This document shows, piece after piece, positions 34,625 through 44,057 of a stretch of 52,253 nucleotides of DNA. The DNA is taken from the NCBI GenBank assembly GCA_014799955.1, contig JAAVHB010000054.1, positions 1 through 52,253 on the forward strand, given 5' to 3'. The stretch is from Butyrivibrio sp. (GTDB lineage Bacteria > Bacillota > Clostridia > Lachnospirales > Lachnospiraceae). Made by a program: the position numbers and the translations under genes. The notes beneath the pieces were generated by a model that was given only the letters and a program-made list of their open reading frames with translations, was not told the DNA's origin and ran no database searches. Position 1 is the stretch's first letter, and the number at the start of each line of letters is the position of its first letter.

Positions 34625-34978
34625 TCACTGAATCGAAGCGATTAAATCAGCCATACTCTTATACGCTTCGTCAACCTGAGGCATCAGCGCCGCCCCCTCC
34701 TCAAATTTTTCCGCCCTGAAAAGCTCGGTCTGCTTCGCAACCGGCTCAAAAAGCGGAGTGAGAGAAAGGTTGCTGCACACGCCCTTAAGCGTATGCGCCG
34801 CCGTAAACGCCTTCTGGCAGTCCTTCTCGGCAACAGCGGATTTCAAAGCCTCATAGTTGGGGTCGTTCGCAAATTTCCCGAGGAATTTTTTATACATCGC
34901 GGCGTTATTCATAAATCTTTCAAGAGCGCCGTCCACGTCCACTCCGTTTTGTTTTAACGTGTTAATAAAATCATCCAT
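34625..34978 (-). CDS. Hpt-domain phosphotransfer protein
   Basis: A 117-residue, all-helical single-domain protein. AAHTLKGVCSNLSL contains the phospho-accepting His with the HxLKG context of histidine phosphotransfer domains. It begins 37 bases after the HD-GYP response regulator stop, so the two probably form a phosphorelay unit in which Hpt exchanges phosphate with the receiver domain. The upstream kinase is not in the window. Confidence 0.88.
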   Translation of the reverse strand: MDDFINTLKQNGVDVDGALERFMNNAAMYKKFLGKFANDPNYEALKSAVAEKDCQKAFTAAHTLKGVCSNLSLTPLFEPVAKQTELFRAEKFEEGAALMPQVDEAYKSMADLIASIQ

Positions 34979-35015
34979 TTCCTTAACCTCTCATTTTCAT
35001 TTCAGCCTGAATAAA

Positions 35016-36080
35016 TCACATATTGTCGGCAAACTCTTCAATCGTTTTCTTGCAATGCTCAAAGCATCTCAGCAGCTTGGGATCAAAAATACCGCACTGT
35101 CCGCCGATAATCATTCTGTATGCCGTTTCTTTGTCAAAGGGTTTCTTGTAAACTCGCTCGCTCACAAGCGCGTCGTACACGTCAGCAATCGATACGAGCC
35201 TAGCCGAAAGCGGAATCTCATCGCCTTTAAGTCCGTCAGGATATCCCCTGCCGTCAAATCTTTCATGGTGATACCTGCAAACCTCATAGGATGCCTTAAA
35301 CTGCGCCTGCTCCTGAACGTCCGAAAGCATATTCAGAATCTCGCATCCCTTGGTGGTATGCGTCATCATAATCTCGCGTTCCTCATCGGTAAGCCGTCCC
35401 GGCTTAAGCAAAACATTGTCGGGTATGGCAATCTTTCCAAGGTCATGCAGGGACGCCGCCCTCACAATCACCTCTATCTGCTCATCGGTCAGGTTCTCCT
35501 CAGGATAAAGCAACTGATAGGTCTGCGCAAAAATCTTCGTAAAGCCCTTCACTCTCTTGACATGCGTTCCCGATTCAAGATTACGGAACTCGACTATATT
35601 GCTGACCGCCTCAAGAAGCTTATCGCTGAACGCGCTCAGTTTCTTTTCCTGCTCCTCAATCTTCACGTGCTGCTCATTGATGGTACCCTCCATCTCGTCT
35701 ACGCTGCGGTACAGCTCAATCGTGCTGGTAACTCTCTTCACAACGGTCTGAGCTATAAACGGCTTGTTGATAATCGCCGTGGCTCCCATCTGATAGCACT
35801 GGAACTCCGTCTGTTCATCGTCCTGCGCCGTTATAAGTATTACAGGAATTTTATCCAGAAGCTTTTTATTATTTATAACCTGCAGCACCTGAAAGCCGTT
35901 CAGAATCGGCATAACAATATCCAGAAGAATAATGGCAATTTCGTTCTTATGCTTTTCAAGGCAGCGAATCGCCTCCTTGCCGTCGTTGGCGGTAAGAATA
36001 TCATAGTCTTCTTCAAACATCTGTTTCAACAGTTCTCTGTTAAGCTCTTCGTCATCGACTATCAAAATTGTATTTCTCAT
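35016..36080 (-). CDS. Response regulator with HD-GYP c-di-GMP phosphodiesterase domain
   Basis: A 354-residue RpfG-like protein. The receiver domain (1-120) has DDEE at 9-12 and the phosphoacceptor Asp54 in ILLDIVMP. A short coiled coil (about 130-160) links to the HD-GYP domain (about 165-345), with HDLGKIAIPDNVLLKPGRL, the HH of YHHERFDGRGYP and the YDALVSERVYK block, all intact. Such enzymes hydrolyse c-di-GMP to pGpG or GMP. It has its own promoter and is followed by the Hpt gene. A close relative is cut off at the right edge of the window (51780). Confidence 0.93.
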   Translation of the reverse strand: MRNTILIVDDEELNRELLKQMFEEDYDILTANDGKEAIRCLEKHKNEIAIILLDIVMPILNGFQVLQVINNKKLLDKIPVILITAQDDEQTEFQCYQMGATAIINKPFIAQTVVKRVTSTIELYRSVDEMEGTINEQHVKIEEQEKKLSAFSDKLLEAVSNIVEFRNLESGTHVKRVKGFTKIFAQTYQLLYPEENLTDEQIEVIVRAASLHDLGKIAIPDNVLLKPGRLTDEEREIMMTHTTKGCEILNMLSDVQEQAQFKASYEVCRYHHERFDGRGYPDGLKGDEIPLSARLVSIADVYDALVSERVYKKPFDKETAYRMIIGGQCGIFDPKLLRCFEHCKKTIEEFADNM

Positions 36081-36114
36081 CTTTATGCCCCCAATCGTAC
36101 AAACTTCCTAATAT

Positions 36115-36143
36115 AGGATACCATAAAAAAGGACGCTCTTCAA
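36115..36143 (-). promoter_or_regulatory. Promoter of the HD-GYP/Hpt operon
   Basis: On the minus strand TTGAAG (36143-36138) and TATCCT (36120-36115) are separated by 17 bases, 35 bases upstream of the start codon. The rest of the 228-base divergent gap includes the dyad ACGTC/GACGT near 36223-36243, a possible operator, and a TATAAT hexamer before the XRE gene. Confidence 0.45.
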
Positions 36144-36308
36144 GCATTTATCTTGCTTTTTTGTCTTACCGCCTTGTATCGCGCAGAAAAATATTATATA
36201 AATTGAGATGTAAAAGAATTTTGACGTCTTATTTTCCCGACGTAAAAGGTAATTGATAGATTTTACGCGGATTTCAGGTATAATTTTTATCATGAGGAGG
36301 CTTTAAAA

Positions 36309-36947
36309 ATGCAGATAGGAGAAAAGCTCAAAAACGCTCGGCTTGAGCGCAAAATAACACAGGAAGGTCTTGCGGAAAAAATGGGAGTAAGCCGGCAGAC
36401 AATTTCAAACTGGGAAAATAACCGCTCTTATCCCGATATTATCAGCCTCATAAAAATGAGCGATATTTATTCGCTCAGTCTTGACGAACTGTTAAAGGAG
36501 GACAAAAAAATGATTGAACATCTGGAAGAAAGCACGAACTCGTTCAAAAGCAGACAGAAGCTTTCCAAGCTTATTCTCATTTCCGTATATCTGGTAATAT
36601 GGGCAATGTCGATAATCGTATTCTGGCTCGGCGGCAAATTTGACGCCATGGGCTATTCCTTAGCCGCTTTTTATCTGGTAATACCCGTCAGCACTCTGGT
36701 CATTTCCGTGTTTATAGGAAAGGACAGCGGATGGACGGACTTAAAATGGCTGATGCTGCTTTTCTTCGGGACAATGAATATGCTAGCTCCGTACGCTACC
36801 TTTTCGCTCTCGAATACAATTTCCTCAGGGAAATTCCATATTCCGGACTTCGGCTGCATGCTCCCCGGTATTCTTTGCGCCGCTGCCGGTATGGCAATCG
36901 GCACCGTAATAAAACGAATCGGAAGCAAACGCCCAGACAGAGCGTAG
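36309..36947 (+). CDS. XRE-family regulator fused to a membrane domain
   Basis: A 212-residue protein. Residues 1-62 form an HTH_3/Cro-type domain (LKNARLERKITQEGLAEKMG, SRQTISNWENNRSYPDI, SLDELLK). Residues 85-205 contain four hydrophobic segments, so the regulator is membrane-anchored. This fused design is common in Clostridia and Bacilli, where the membrane part is thought to sense envelope or small-molecule signals. A GAGGAGG ribosome site precedes the ATG. It is divergent from the HD-GYP regulator. Confidence 0.88.
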   Translation: MQIGEKLKNARLERKITQEGLAEKMGVSRQTISNWENNRSYPDIISLIKMSDIYSLSLDELLKEDKKMIEHLEESTNSFKSRQKLSKLILISVYLVIWAMSIIVFWLGGKFDAMGYSLAAFYLVIPVSTLVISVFIGKDSGWTDLKWLMLLFFGTMNMLAPYATFSLSNTISSGKFHIPDFGCMLPGILCAAAGMAIGTVIKRIGSKRPDRA

Positions 36948-36961
36948 CCAAACAAAAATAA

Positions 36962-36996
36962 GGGGCTTTCAGAGAATTCACTCCTCCAAAAGCCCC
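36962..36996 (-). terminator. Terminator of the DUF6483 gene (overlaps its 3' end)
   Basis: Stem GGGGCTTT/AAAGCCCC with a 19-base loop; on the minus strand it is followed by TTATTTTTG. One arm lies inside the last codons of the gene at 36978, and the element also separates it from the convergent XRE gene. Confidence 0.55.
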
Positions 36997-37355
36997 ATAA
37001 TTTCTCCGTATCCGTACATATCCGCCATATACCGCAGTCCCTGCGCGATTTCCTCTCTCGAAAAATTATGCTCCGCTAAGAATTCGTCGCTCATGCCGCT
37101 CAGATGACTGTAAAAAAGCACGGCCTTGCGCAAATCGTCCTGATTTCCCACGTCGGCGTTTTCCACAAGCTCGTTTTCCGCGCCGCAGATATCACCGCTG
37201 TCCGCAAGCCTCACAAGACGCTCATAATCAGCCCTCGTTTCCTCCTCCTTAAATTCTATCTGGTCGTAGCGCTCCGTATCCTTACCGGAGAGAAGCTTTA
37301 TAAGCATTCTCACCATTTCGTGAATCATGCGCATCATGTAATCCTGCTCAAACAT
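36978..37355 (-). CDS. DUF6483-type small helical protein
   Basis: A 125-residue, all-helical, acidic protein beginning MFEQDYMMRMIHEMVRML. The N-terminal FEQDYxMRxIxEMxRxLxK pattern matches the clostridial family DUF6483. The C-terminal half looks like a TPR-like helical hairpin. No signal peptide or catalytic motif is visible. Function is unknown. It ends at a terminator-like hairpin and begins 78 bases downstream of aroB on the same strand. Confidence 0.65.
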   Translation of the reverse strand: MFEQDYMMRMIHEMVRMLIKLLSGKDTERYDQIEFKEEETRADYERLVRLADSGDICGAENELVENADVGNQDDLRKAVLFYSHLSGMSDEFLAEHNFSREEIAQGLRYMADMYGYGEIMGLLEE

Positions 37356-37433
37356 TTTTATCGCTATGGCTCCTTAACTTTTTTCTTCATCGAACAAATC
37401 TTAAACCCGCGCACCGGAAAACTACGGCTGAAT

Positions 37434-38546
37434 CTACATCTCTCCGATTATCTCGGCCGCTTCGTCCTCACTGACGGGCGTCGAGTATACATTGTCTCCG
37501 AAGCAAACCACGTCTCCGATTCCCTTTTCAAGCACAAAACGTATACATCCGTCCTTAACCTTCTTGTCGGTGTAAAGCTTCTGCACCAGCTCCTTGCGGT
37601 CTATATAATCCGGAATCTCCGTCGGAAGCTTTGCGCGTGCGATAAGATTCTTTACACGCTCCGCTTCGTCCTCACTCATGTAGCCGCGCTTCTTTGCAAG
37701 CCTTGCCTGCGCGACAAGTCCGATTGCCACCGCCTCGCCGTGAAGAAGCCTGTAGCCGCTTACGGTTTCTATCGCGCGCCCCACGGTATGCCCGAGATTC
37801 AGCACCTCGCGAAGCCCGCTTTCGCGTTCATCCTTCATAACTACCCGATATTTTATCTCGCAATTGCGCTTTGCGATATACTCGCACGCCTCGGGGTCAA
37901 TATCAAGAATACGCTCCGTATTTTTTTCGAGATAGTCAAAAAAATCACCGTCGGCAAGGCAGGCATGCTTAATGGTTTCCGCCATGCCGCTGTATATTTC
38001 TCTCGGAGGAAGAGTTTTCCACGCGGCAATGTCTATGTAGACCTTCCTCGGCTGATTGAAAAGCCCGATAAGATTGGTCGCTAGCGGTGTGTCAACCGCC
38101 GTTTTGCCGCCGATTGAAGCGTCCGCGGCAGCAAGAAGCGTCGTCGCGTAATTGATAAAAGGAATTCCGCGCCCGTAGGTTCCCGCCGCAAAGCCCGCCA
38201 CATCGGTGACAACGCCGCCGCCCACCGCGATTATGCAGCAGTCGCGCCTGTAGCCCTTTGCAAGCATCGTATCCTCTATAAATTCCTTGGTCTGTCTGGT
38301 CTTGCTTTTTTCTCCCGCCTCAAAGCTAATGATGTCGGCGCTGTAGCCCGCCTCCACAAGCCTGTCGTATATTTTGTCGGCATAGAGCGGCTTTACATTG
38401 GAATCTGTCACCACGGCAAATTTTTTAATGCCTCCTGCAAGTCCCGACTGCAAATCCGCGATAAGCTGTCCGGTAAGCCCGAAGCCTATTTCTATATTGT
38501 AGGAATCGTCAACCGTCCTGATTAGTTCAACTCTGTATGTGCTCAT
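37434..38546 (-). CDS. aroB: 3-dehydroquinate synthase
   Basis: A 370-residue NAD- and zinc-dependent enzyme for the second step of the shikimate pathway. VGGGVVTDVAGFAAGTYGRG binds NAD; GMAETIKHACLAD and GHTVGRAIE carry metal ligands (Glu and His). ATG 38546 has GAGG at good distance and is preferred to 38567 and 38675, whose extra codons run into the spacer repeat. The gene lies 68 bases after the ABC exporter pair, separated by a family A repeat. Confidence 0.95.
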   Translation of the reverse strand: MSTYRVELIRTVDDSYNIEIGFGLTGQLIADLQSGLAGGIKKFAVVTDSNVKPLYADKIYDRLVEAGYSADIISFEAGEKSKTRQTKEFIEDTMLAKGYRRDCCIIAVGGGVVTDVAGFAAGTYGRGIPFINYATTLLAAADASIGGKTAVDTPLATNLIGLFNQPRKVYIDIAAWKTLPPREIYSGMAETIKHACLADGDFFDYLEKNTERILDIDPEACEYIAKRNCEIKYRVVMKDERESGLREVLNLGHTVGRAIETVSGYRLLHGEAVAIGLVAQARLAKKRGYMSEDEAERVKNLIARAKLPTEIPDYIDRKELVQKLYTDKKVKDGCIRFVLEKGIGDVVCFGDNVYSTPVSEDEAAEIIGEM

Positions 38547-38570
38547 TCTTATTTCCTCTGCTTTCATATC

Positions 38571-38607
38571 ATTGATTCTGTGCCGCTTTCCGGCGCATAA
38601 CGGCATT
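38571..38607 (-). repeat. Family A hairpin repeat, copy 4 (before aroB)
   Basis: TGTGCCG/CGGCGCA stem (with a G-T pair) around CTTTC, then TAACGGCATT. It has the same layout as copies 1-3 with a longer stem of different sequence. It fills the spacer between the exporter gene and aroB, ending about 25 bases before the aroB start codon. Confidence 0.5.
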
Positions 38608-38613
38608 TTGCTT

Positions 38614-40353
38614 TTACGAAAACTGGCTGTTATACAGCTCGCTGTAAAATCCGCCGCGCGCGAGCAGCTCGTCATGGCTGCCCTGCTCTATAACGTTTCC
38701 GTCCTTCATGACAAGAATTATGTCGGCGGACTTTATAGTGGAAAGCCTGTGCGCAACGATAAAGCTTGTCCGTCCGTTCATCATGCGAAGAAACGCCTCC
38801 TGAATCTTCATCTCAGTACGTGTGTCTATCGAGGAGGTCGCCTCGTCCAGAATCAGCATGGGCGGTAGGCAGAGCATTACCCTTGCTATGCACAGAAGCT
38901 GCTTCTGTCCCTGCGAAAGGCTTCCGCCGTCCTCTCCGATTACGGTGTCGTATCCGTCCGGCAGACGCTTGATAAAGCTGTGAGCGTGAGCCGCCTTTGC
39001 CGCCACGATGATTTCCTCATCCGTCGCATCCGGCTTTCCTGTGGTTATATTTTCACGGATTGTCCCGGATTTGAGCCACGTTTCCTGCAAAACCATTCCG
39101 TAGCTGCTTCGCAGGCTGTGTCGGGTAACATCCCTTATATCCTTGCCCTCAACGCTTATCGAGCCTGAATTTACGTCATAAAACCTCATCAGAAGATTAA
39201 TGATTGTGGTTTTGCCGCAGCCCGTCGGACCTACTATCGCCACTCTCTGTCCGGGTTTTACTTCAAGATTGAAATTCTTTATAAGCTCTTTTTCCTCACT
39301 GTACGAAAAAGCAACATTCTTAAGGCTGACACGCCCCTCTCCCTCGCTCACGACAAGTACGTCGGGCGCGTCCTCGCTCTGCGGCTCCTCCTCAATCAAA
39401 TCAAGCACTCTGTCGGCGCACGCCAGAGCGTTCTGAAGCTCGGTGATAACGCCCGTAATCTCGTTAAATGGCTTTGTGTACTGATTGGCGTAGCTTAAGA
39501 AAGCAGAAAGCTTTCCGACGGTCAGCACTCCCTTTACCGCCGCAAATGAGCCTGTCAGGCACACCAGAGCGTAAACCACGTTGTTGATAAAGCGTGTGGA
39601 CGGATTGGTCAGCGACGAAAAGAAAATAGCCTTGAGCGAACACTTCTGCAGTCTTTCGTTGATTTCATCAAATTTTTCAAGCGCTTCCGCCTCATGGCTG
39701 TATGCCTGAACGATTTTTTCGTTGCCGATCATCTCGTCTATAAAACCGGTCTGCTCGCCTCTTGTCTCGGACTGCTTATGAAACATCGTGTAGGTTCTTT
39801 TCGTCACAAAGGAGGACACAAAGAACGAAAGCGGAGTCACAAGAACCACCACCAGAGTTATTTTCCAGTTTATGGTAAGCATGAACACAAGCGTTCCTAT
39901 TATAGTCATAATTCCCGTGAAAAACTGCGTAAATCCCATCAGCAGACCGTCCGCGAACTGATCCGCGTCGGAGATAACCTTGCTGACAATCTCACCCGTT
40001 GGGTGGGAATCCGCATAACGTACCGGCAGCCGCTGAAGCTTCACAAAAGCGTCGCGCCGTATGTCGTGCACCACCGAATAGGTTATTTTGTTGTTGCAGA
40101 TATTCATAATCCACTGGAGAAGCGATACTGCTCCCACAGTAATCATAATTATGATTATTATTTTTGTAATCGCGGCAAAATCCACGTTTCCCGCCCCGAT
40201 AATCCTGTCAATCGCGCGTCCCTGAAGAATAGGGATATAGAGCTGTCCCGCAACCGTAATAAGCGACAGTATAAGCGACACGGCGAGGTGAGCCTTGTAT
40301 TTGCCTATATATTTCAAAACTCTTCTGACTGTGGAGGTTTTGGATTTTTTCAT
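38614..40353 (-). CDS. ABC exporter half-transporter, catalytically complete Walker B partner
   Basis: A 579-residue type I exporter half: six membrane segments (1-320) and a nucleotide-binding domain. Walker A is GPTGCGKTT, the signature is the unusual LSQGQ, Walker B is LILDEATS with the catalytic Glu, and the switch His is present in IVAHRLS. It shares one base with the stop of the upstream exporter gene and so is co-translated. Its consensus Walker/switch residues and degenerate signature complement the partner exactly, as in heterodimeric BmrCD, LmrCD or TM287/288 drug exporters. Confidence 0.93.
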   Translation of the reverse strand: MKKSKTSTVRRVLKYIGKYKAHLAVSLILSLITVAGQLYIPILQGRAIDRIIGAGNVDFAAITKIIIIIMITVGAVSLLQWIMNICNNKITYSVVHDIRRDAFVKLQRLPVRYADSHPTGEIVSKVISDADQFADGLLMGFTQFFTGIMTIIGTLVFMLTINWKITLVVVLVTPLSFFVSSFVTKRTYTMFHKQSETRGEQTGFIDEMIGNEKIVQAYSHEAEALEKFDEINERLQKCSLKAIFFSSLTNPSTRFINNVVYALVCLTGSFAAVKGVLTVGKLSAFLSYANQYTKPFNEITGVITELQNALACADRVLDLIEEEPQSEDAPDVLVVSEGEGRVSLKNVAFSYSEEKELIKNFNLEVKPGQRVAIVGPTGCGKTTIINLLMRFYDVNSGSISVEGKDIRDVTRHSLRSSYGMVLQETWLKSGTIRENITTGKPDATDEEIIVAAKAAHAHSFIKRLPDGYDTVIGEDGGSLSQGQKQLLCIARVMLCLPPMLILDEATSSIDTRTEMKIQEAFLRMMNGRTSFIVAHRLSTIKSADIILVMKDGNVIEQGSHDELLARGGFYSELYNSQFS

Positions 40354-42086
40354 TACCGTACGCCCCCTTTCTCACTGTTGCTGTCGGTTCCGTATATTTC
40401 CTTATAGACGGTACAGCCCGCAAGCAGCTCGTCGTGCGTTCCTATTCCCGCTACGGCTCCGTCCTCCATTACGATAATTCTGTCGGCGCTTCGCAGAGAC
40501 GCCGTCCTCTGCGATACGATAAAGGTAGTAAGCTTTCCGCCAAGCCCCCTGATTGCCTCGCGCAGCTTCGCGTCGGTCGCATAGTCAAGCGCCGAGGCGC
40601 TGTCATCAAGAATCAGGATTTGCGGGTTGCTCACAAGCGCCCTAGCTATGGTAAGCCTCTGCCTCTGTCCTCCTGACAGATTGCGTCCGCCCTGAGCTAT
40701 CGCATAGTCAAGTCTGCCATCCTTGTCCTCGACGAATTCAGCCGCCTGCGCGCATTTTAAAGCCTCCATTATCTCCTCGTCGGTGGCATCCGCCTTTCCC
40801 CACCGCATATTTTCACGGATTGTCCCGTTAAAAAGCACCGCCTTCTGCATGACAATCGCAATCTTATTGCGCAAATCGTCCTTGGAATAGTCCTTTACGT
40901 TGATTCCGTCAACCTTGACCTGTCCCGCCGTCGCGTCATAAAATCTCGGAATCATATGGACAAGCGAGGACTTTCCGGAGCCCGTACCGCCGATAATTCC
41001 TATTGTTTCGCCTTTTTTTACCTTAAAATCTATATTGACAAGCGCCTCGGCTCCGCCGTTTTTGTATTTCAAAGCAACATTTTCAAATTCAACCGCATAT
41101 GGACTGTCCTCAGACTGGGGCGTACTCTCCAGAAATTTCATGGTCGATTCTATCTCAAAAATCTCCTGCACCCTGTTTGCGGAGGCAAGCGCCTTCGTAA
41201 TCTGAATTATAAGGCTTGCGAGCTTTACAAGCTCCACGAGAATCTGCGACATATAATTTACGAGCGCGACAACCTGTCCCTGCGAAAGCCTGCCGTTATC
41301 AACCTGAATCGCGCCGGTATATATGAGAACGACCATAGCCGCGTTTATAACCGCAAAGGTTATCGGATTCATAAGCGCCGATATTTTACCCGCAAAAACC
41401 TGAATCTTCGTAAGCGCCGTATTTCCGTCATTAAACGAGATTATCTCGTCATCCTCCCTGTTAAAAGCGCGGATAACTCTCGTTCCGTTAAGATTCTCCC
41501 TTGTAGTCTTAAGAATCGCGTCAAGCCTTTCCTGAACCTTGCTGTAAAGCGGAATGGACGCAATCATTATCCCGAAAACAATCGCCATAAGCACGGGAAT
41601 TGCCACACAGAAAATCAAAGCGCATTTTATGTCTATTGTAAACGCCATAATCATGGCTCCGAATACGATAAACGGCGAGCGTAAAAAAAGCCTGAGCACC
41701 ATATTCACACAGCCCTGAACCGAATTCACGTCGCTTGTCATGCGGTTTATGAGCCTCGCGGTACCTATTTCGTCTATCTCCGAAAATGACAGCTCCTGAA
41801 TATGCCAAAAAAGCGCATGGCGCAGTCCGGTCGCAAAGCCTACCGCCGCCTTCGCCGCAAAATACTGCGCAGTAATCGAGCAGACAAGTCCGACCACGCC
41901 CAGGGTAATCATAATAAGAACCCTTGTCACAATATATCTGTTGTCCGCGCCCGCGATTCCGTTGTCGATGATTGCCGCCACTACCAATGGCACAATCAGC
42001 TCAAACGTCGCCTCCAACAGTTTGAACAAGGGTCCCAAAATACTTTCTTTTATATAACCTTTAAGATAAACCAATAGCTTTTTCAC
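40353..42086 (-). CDS. ABC exporter half-transporter with degenerate catalytic site
   Basis: A 577-residue type I exporter half with six membrane segments and a C-terminal ATPase domain. Walker A GGTGSGKSS and the signature LSGGQ are canonical, but Walker B reads LILDDSAS (Asp for catalytic Glu) and the switch reads IVSQRTA (Gln for His). It is therefore the degenerate-site subunit of a heterodimer with the following gene. Start is GTG 42086 with an AGG ribosome site. It is driven by a good promoter at 42141-42169. Substrates are probably drugs or lipophilic compounds by family analogy. Confidence 0.93.
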   Translation of the reverse strand: MKKLLVYLKGYIKESILGPLFKLLEATFELIVPLVVAAIIDNGIAGADNRYIVTRVLIMITLGVVGLVCSITAQYFAAKAAVGFATGLRHALFWHIQELSFSEIDEIGTARLINRMTSDVNSVQGCVNMVLRLFLRSPFIVFGAMIMAFTIDIKCALIFCVAIPVLMAIVFGIMIASIPLYSKVQERLDAILKTTRENLNGTRVIRAFNREDDEIISFNDGNTALTKIQVFAGKISALMNPITFAVINAAMVVLIYTGAIQVDNGRLSQGQVVALVNYMSQILVELVKLASLIIQITKALASANRVQEIFEIESTMKFLESTPQSEDSPYAVEFENVALKYKNGGAEALVNIDFKVKKGETIGIIGGTGSGKSSLVHMIPRFYDATAGQVKVDGINVKDYSKDDLRNKIAIVMQKAVLFNGTIRENMRWGKADATDEEIMEALKCAQAAEFVEDKDGRLDYAIAQGGRNLSGGQRQRLTIARALVSNPQILILDDSASALDYATDAKLREAIRGLGGKLTTFIVSQRTASLRSADRIIVMEDGAVAGIGTHDELLAGCTVYKEIYGTDSNSEKGGVR

Positions 42087-42140
42087 GATTTAAACCTGCC
42101 CGTTTAGACTTCACCGTACCTGACACCGATGTAATTTAAT

Positions 42141-42169
42141 ATTATATCAACACACTGCCCGTATGTAAA
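42141..42169 (-). promoter_or_regulatory. Promoter of the ABC exporter operon
   Basis: On the minus strand TTTACA (42169-42164), 17 bases, then a perfect TATAAT (42146-42141), 55 bases before the GTG start. Confidence 0.65.
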
Positions 42170-42179
42170 GTCCCCCGTG

Positions 42180-43904
42180 TTAAAGCTTAAACTTTCCCAC
42201 TTCGCTGTTCAGTCTGTCAACGGTATCCAGATTGACATTTGCTTCCTTACCTATATCGCATACGTCGGAAGCCAGACCTACCGCCATTTCCGTTACATTC
42301 GTTACTCCTATCGCGCTTTCACTCACCGCGACTTTAACGTCTTCCAGCCTTCCCTTGATTCCTTCCATATTTGCTTTCAGCTGTTCGCTTTCCTCTGCAA
42401 AATGCCGCATCATTTCATTCATATTTCCGACATTTTTCTGATAATCCTCACTTGTTTCCAGCAGCTTCTCATAACCGTTCATTGCGGCTCCGTTCATAAA
42501 TGCGATCATTTCCTCGGCCTCCGCCGCCAGCTCATCCACAGTGCTGATTACTTCGTCGGTAACTTTCTCGATTTCAGTTGCCGATACCGCGGAATTGGCA
42601 GCCAGTTTCCCGATTTCACTCGCAACTACCACAAAGCCTCGTCCTGCCTCTCCTGCTCTCGCCGCTTCGATACTGGCATTCAACGCCAGAAGATTCGTCT
42701 CTTCGGTAATGTTGATAATATTTCTCGTGAGCGCCCTGATTTCCTCCACACCCTTGGACTTTTCAATTTTCCGTTGAACCGACTCCGCCATATCCGCAAC
42801 CCGGCGAGCCGCACTCTGTTTTTCTTCAACTGCCCTGTTATATGTTTCGGAAGCGGTTTTCATAATCACGTTAAAGGACGCGCTTCCGCTTTCCGTCTGT
42901 TTATAAATGCTCTCAATTGATTCAAATATCTGCCTGCTTGACTCATTAATCTGCTCCAGCGAGGCACTGGACTGTTCCATTGCCGCACTCATTTCCTCCA
43001 TCACGGAGGAAACATCGGTAATATTCACCTCGGCACTTGACAGTTTATCCGACATATTATGAAAAGAAACCTGAAGATTCTCCGAGTTTCCGGCTATATT
43101 CAGCATGATTTCCCGTATATAATGAAGCAGCTCGTTGACCTTCCCCGAAATCATTTCCATCTCATCGCCGGTACGGACATCCAGCGTCTGCGTCAAATCG
43201 CCCTTATTATGTACCAATTCATAAATCTTGCCGTCTACCTTATGTAATGTCACAATAACTTTATTTACTATAAAATTGAGTATTACCAACGCAATAACCA
43301 GACAGATAAGTGAAATCCAGATTACTTGCTTTAACGCCGCATTCAGGCGCTGTATTACTCCGGACGCATCGTAATCGCAGCCGACAATGCTTGTGATTTT
43401 TCCGCTGCCGTCCGCAATGGGCATATACGCCGAAATCAAATCGCCGTCTTCTGTAGAATCAATGTAATCCTGAACATACATATCACCGTCAAAAACAGCC
43501 TTTAATTCCTGATAGGATACCTCAAAAACAGCTCCAAACTCATTTACGTTTTCCGTTTCGTCGGCATCAATTCCGTAATATATGTTCCCTCCGTCGTTAT
43601 ATAAGGTATACAGATATTTAATGCTGCAATCCCGCTTAACGCCATACATAGCTTCCAAAAGCGCGTTATATTCCTCGCTTCCTTTTTTATCCGCAGACAT
43701 CCCTGCCAGCTGCTCAGCGTCAATAACCTTTGCTGAAATGACCGCCGCCATACGCGCTTCTTCCACGCCCATGGCAATCAGCCCCTCCTTTATCCGCCGA
43801 TAAGAGCTTATTCCCATGACCACACACAGAAGCGCAATCATTACGCTTGCCGGAATCAGAATTTTAAACCGTATGCCAATCCCTCTGGTTTTACTTTTTT
43901 TCAT
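42180..43904 (-). CDS. Methyl-accepting chemotaxis protein
   Basis: A 574-residue transmembrane chemoreceptor. One membrane segment near 14-32, an extracytoplasmic Cache-like sensor (about 35-190), a second membrane segment (about 195-220), a HAMP region, then the signalling domain with the conserved hairpin tip [20 protein letters not shown] and [14 protein letters not shown]. The HWE tail pentapeptide for CheR/CheB docking is not seen. It senses a small ligand outside the cell and signals to CheA. ATG 43904 has an AGGTG site. This implies flagellar or other chemotactic motility encoded elsewhere. Confidence 0.94.
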   Translation of the reverse strand: MKKSKTRGIGIRFKILIPASVMIALLCVVMGISSYRRIKEGLIAMGVEEARMAAVISAKVIDAEQLAGMSADKKGSEEYNALLEAMYGVKRDCSIKYLYTLYNDGGNIYYGIDADETENVNEFGAVFEVSYQELKAVFDGDMYVQDYIDSTEDGDLISAYMPIADGSGKITSIVGCDYDASGVIQRLNAALKQVIWISLICLVIALVILNFIVNKVIVTLHKVDGKIYELVHNKGDLTQTLDVRTGDEMEMISGKVNELLHYIREIMLNIAGNSENLQVSFHNMSDKLSSAEVNITDVSSVMEEMSAAMEQSSASLEQINESSRQIFESIESIYKQTESGSASFNVIMKTASETYNRAVEEKQSAARRVADMAESVQRKIEKSKGVEEIRALTRNIINITEETNLLALNASIEAARAGEAGRGFVVVASEIGKLAANSAVSATEIEKVTDEVISTVDELAAEAEEMIAFMNGAAMNGYEKLLETSEDYQKNVGNMNEMMRHFAEESEQLKANMEGIKGRLEDVKVAVSESAIGVTNVTEMAVGLASDVCDIGKEANVNLDTVDRLNSEVGKFKL

Positions 43905-44005
43905 ATTCACCTTTCCTCTTGTTAAAACATGATAATACATTTTTATTATAACAGAATTTTCTGAATAAATCTATAATTTTCGGAAAGACCTCACCGAGCG
44001 GCAGC

Positions 44006-44034
44006 TTGCAAAGCACACATAAGCGGTTTATAAT
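44006..44034 (+). promoter_or_regulatory. Promoter of the small membrane protein gene
   Basis: TTGCAA (44006-44011), 17 bases, TATAAT (44029-44034), followed by GGAAGGAGG before the ATG at 44058. Confidence 0.65.
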
Positions 44035-44057
44035 AACAGGGAAGGAGGATTTCCTTA

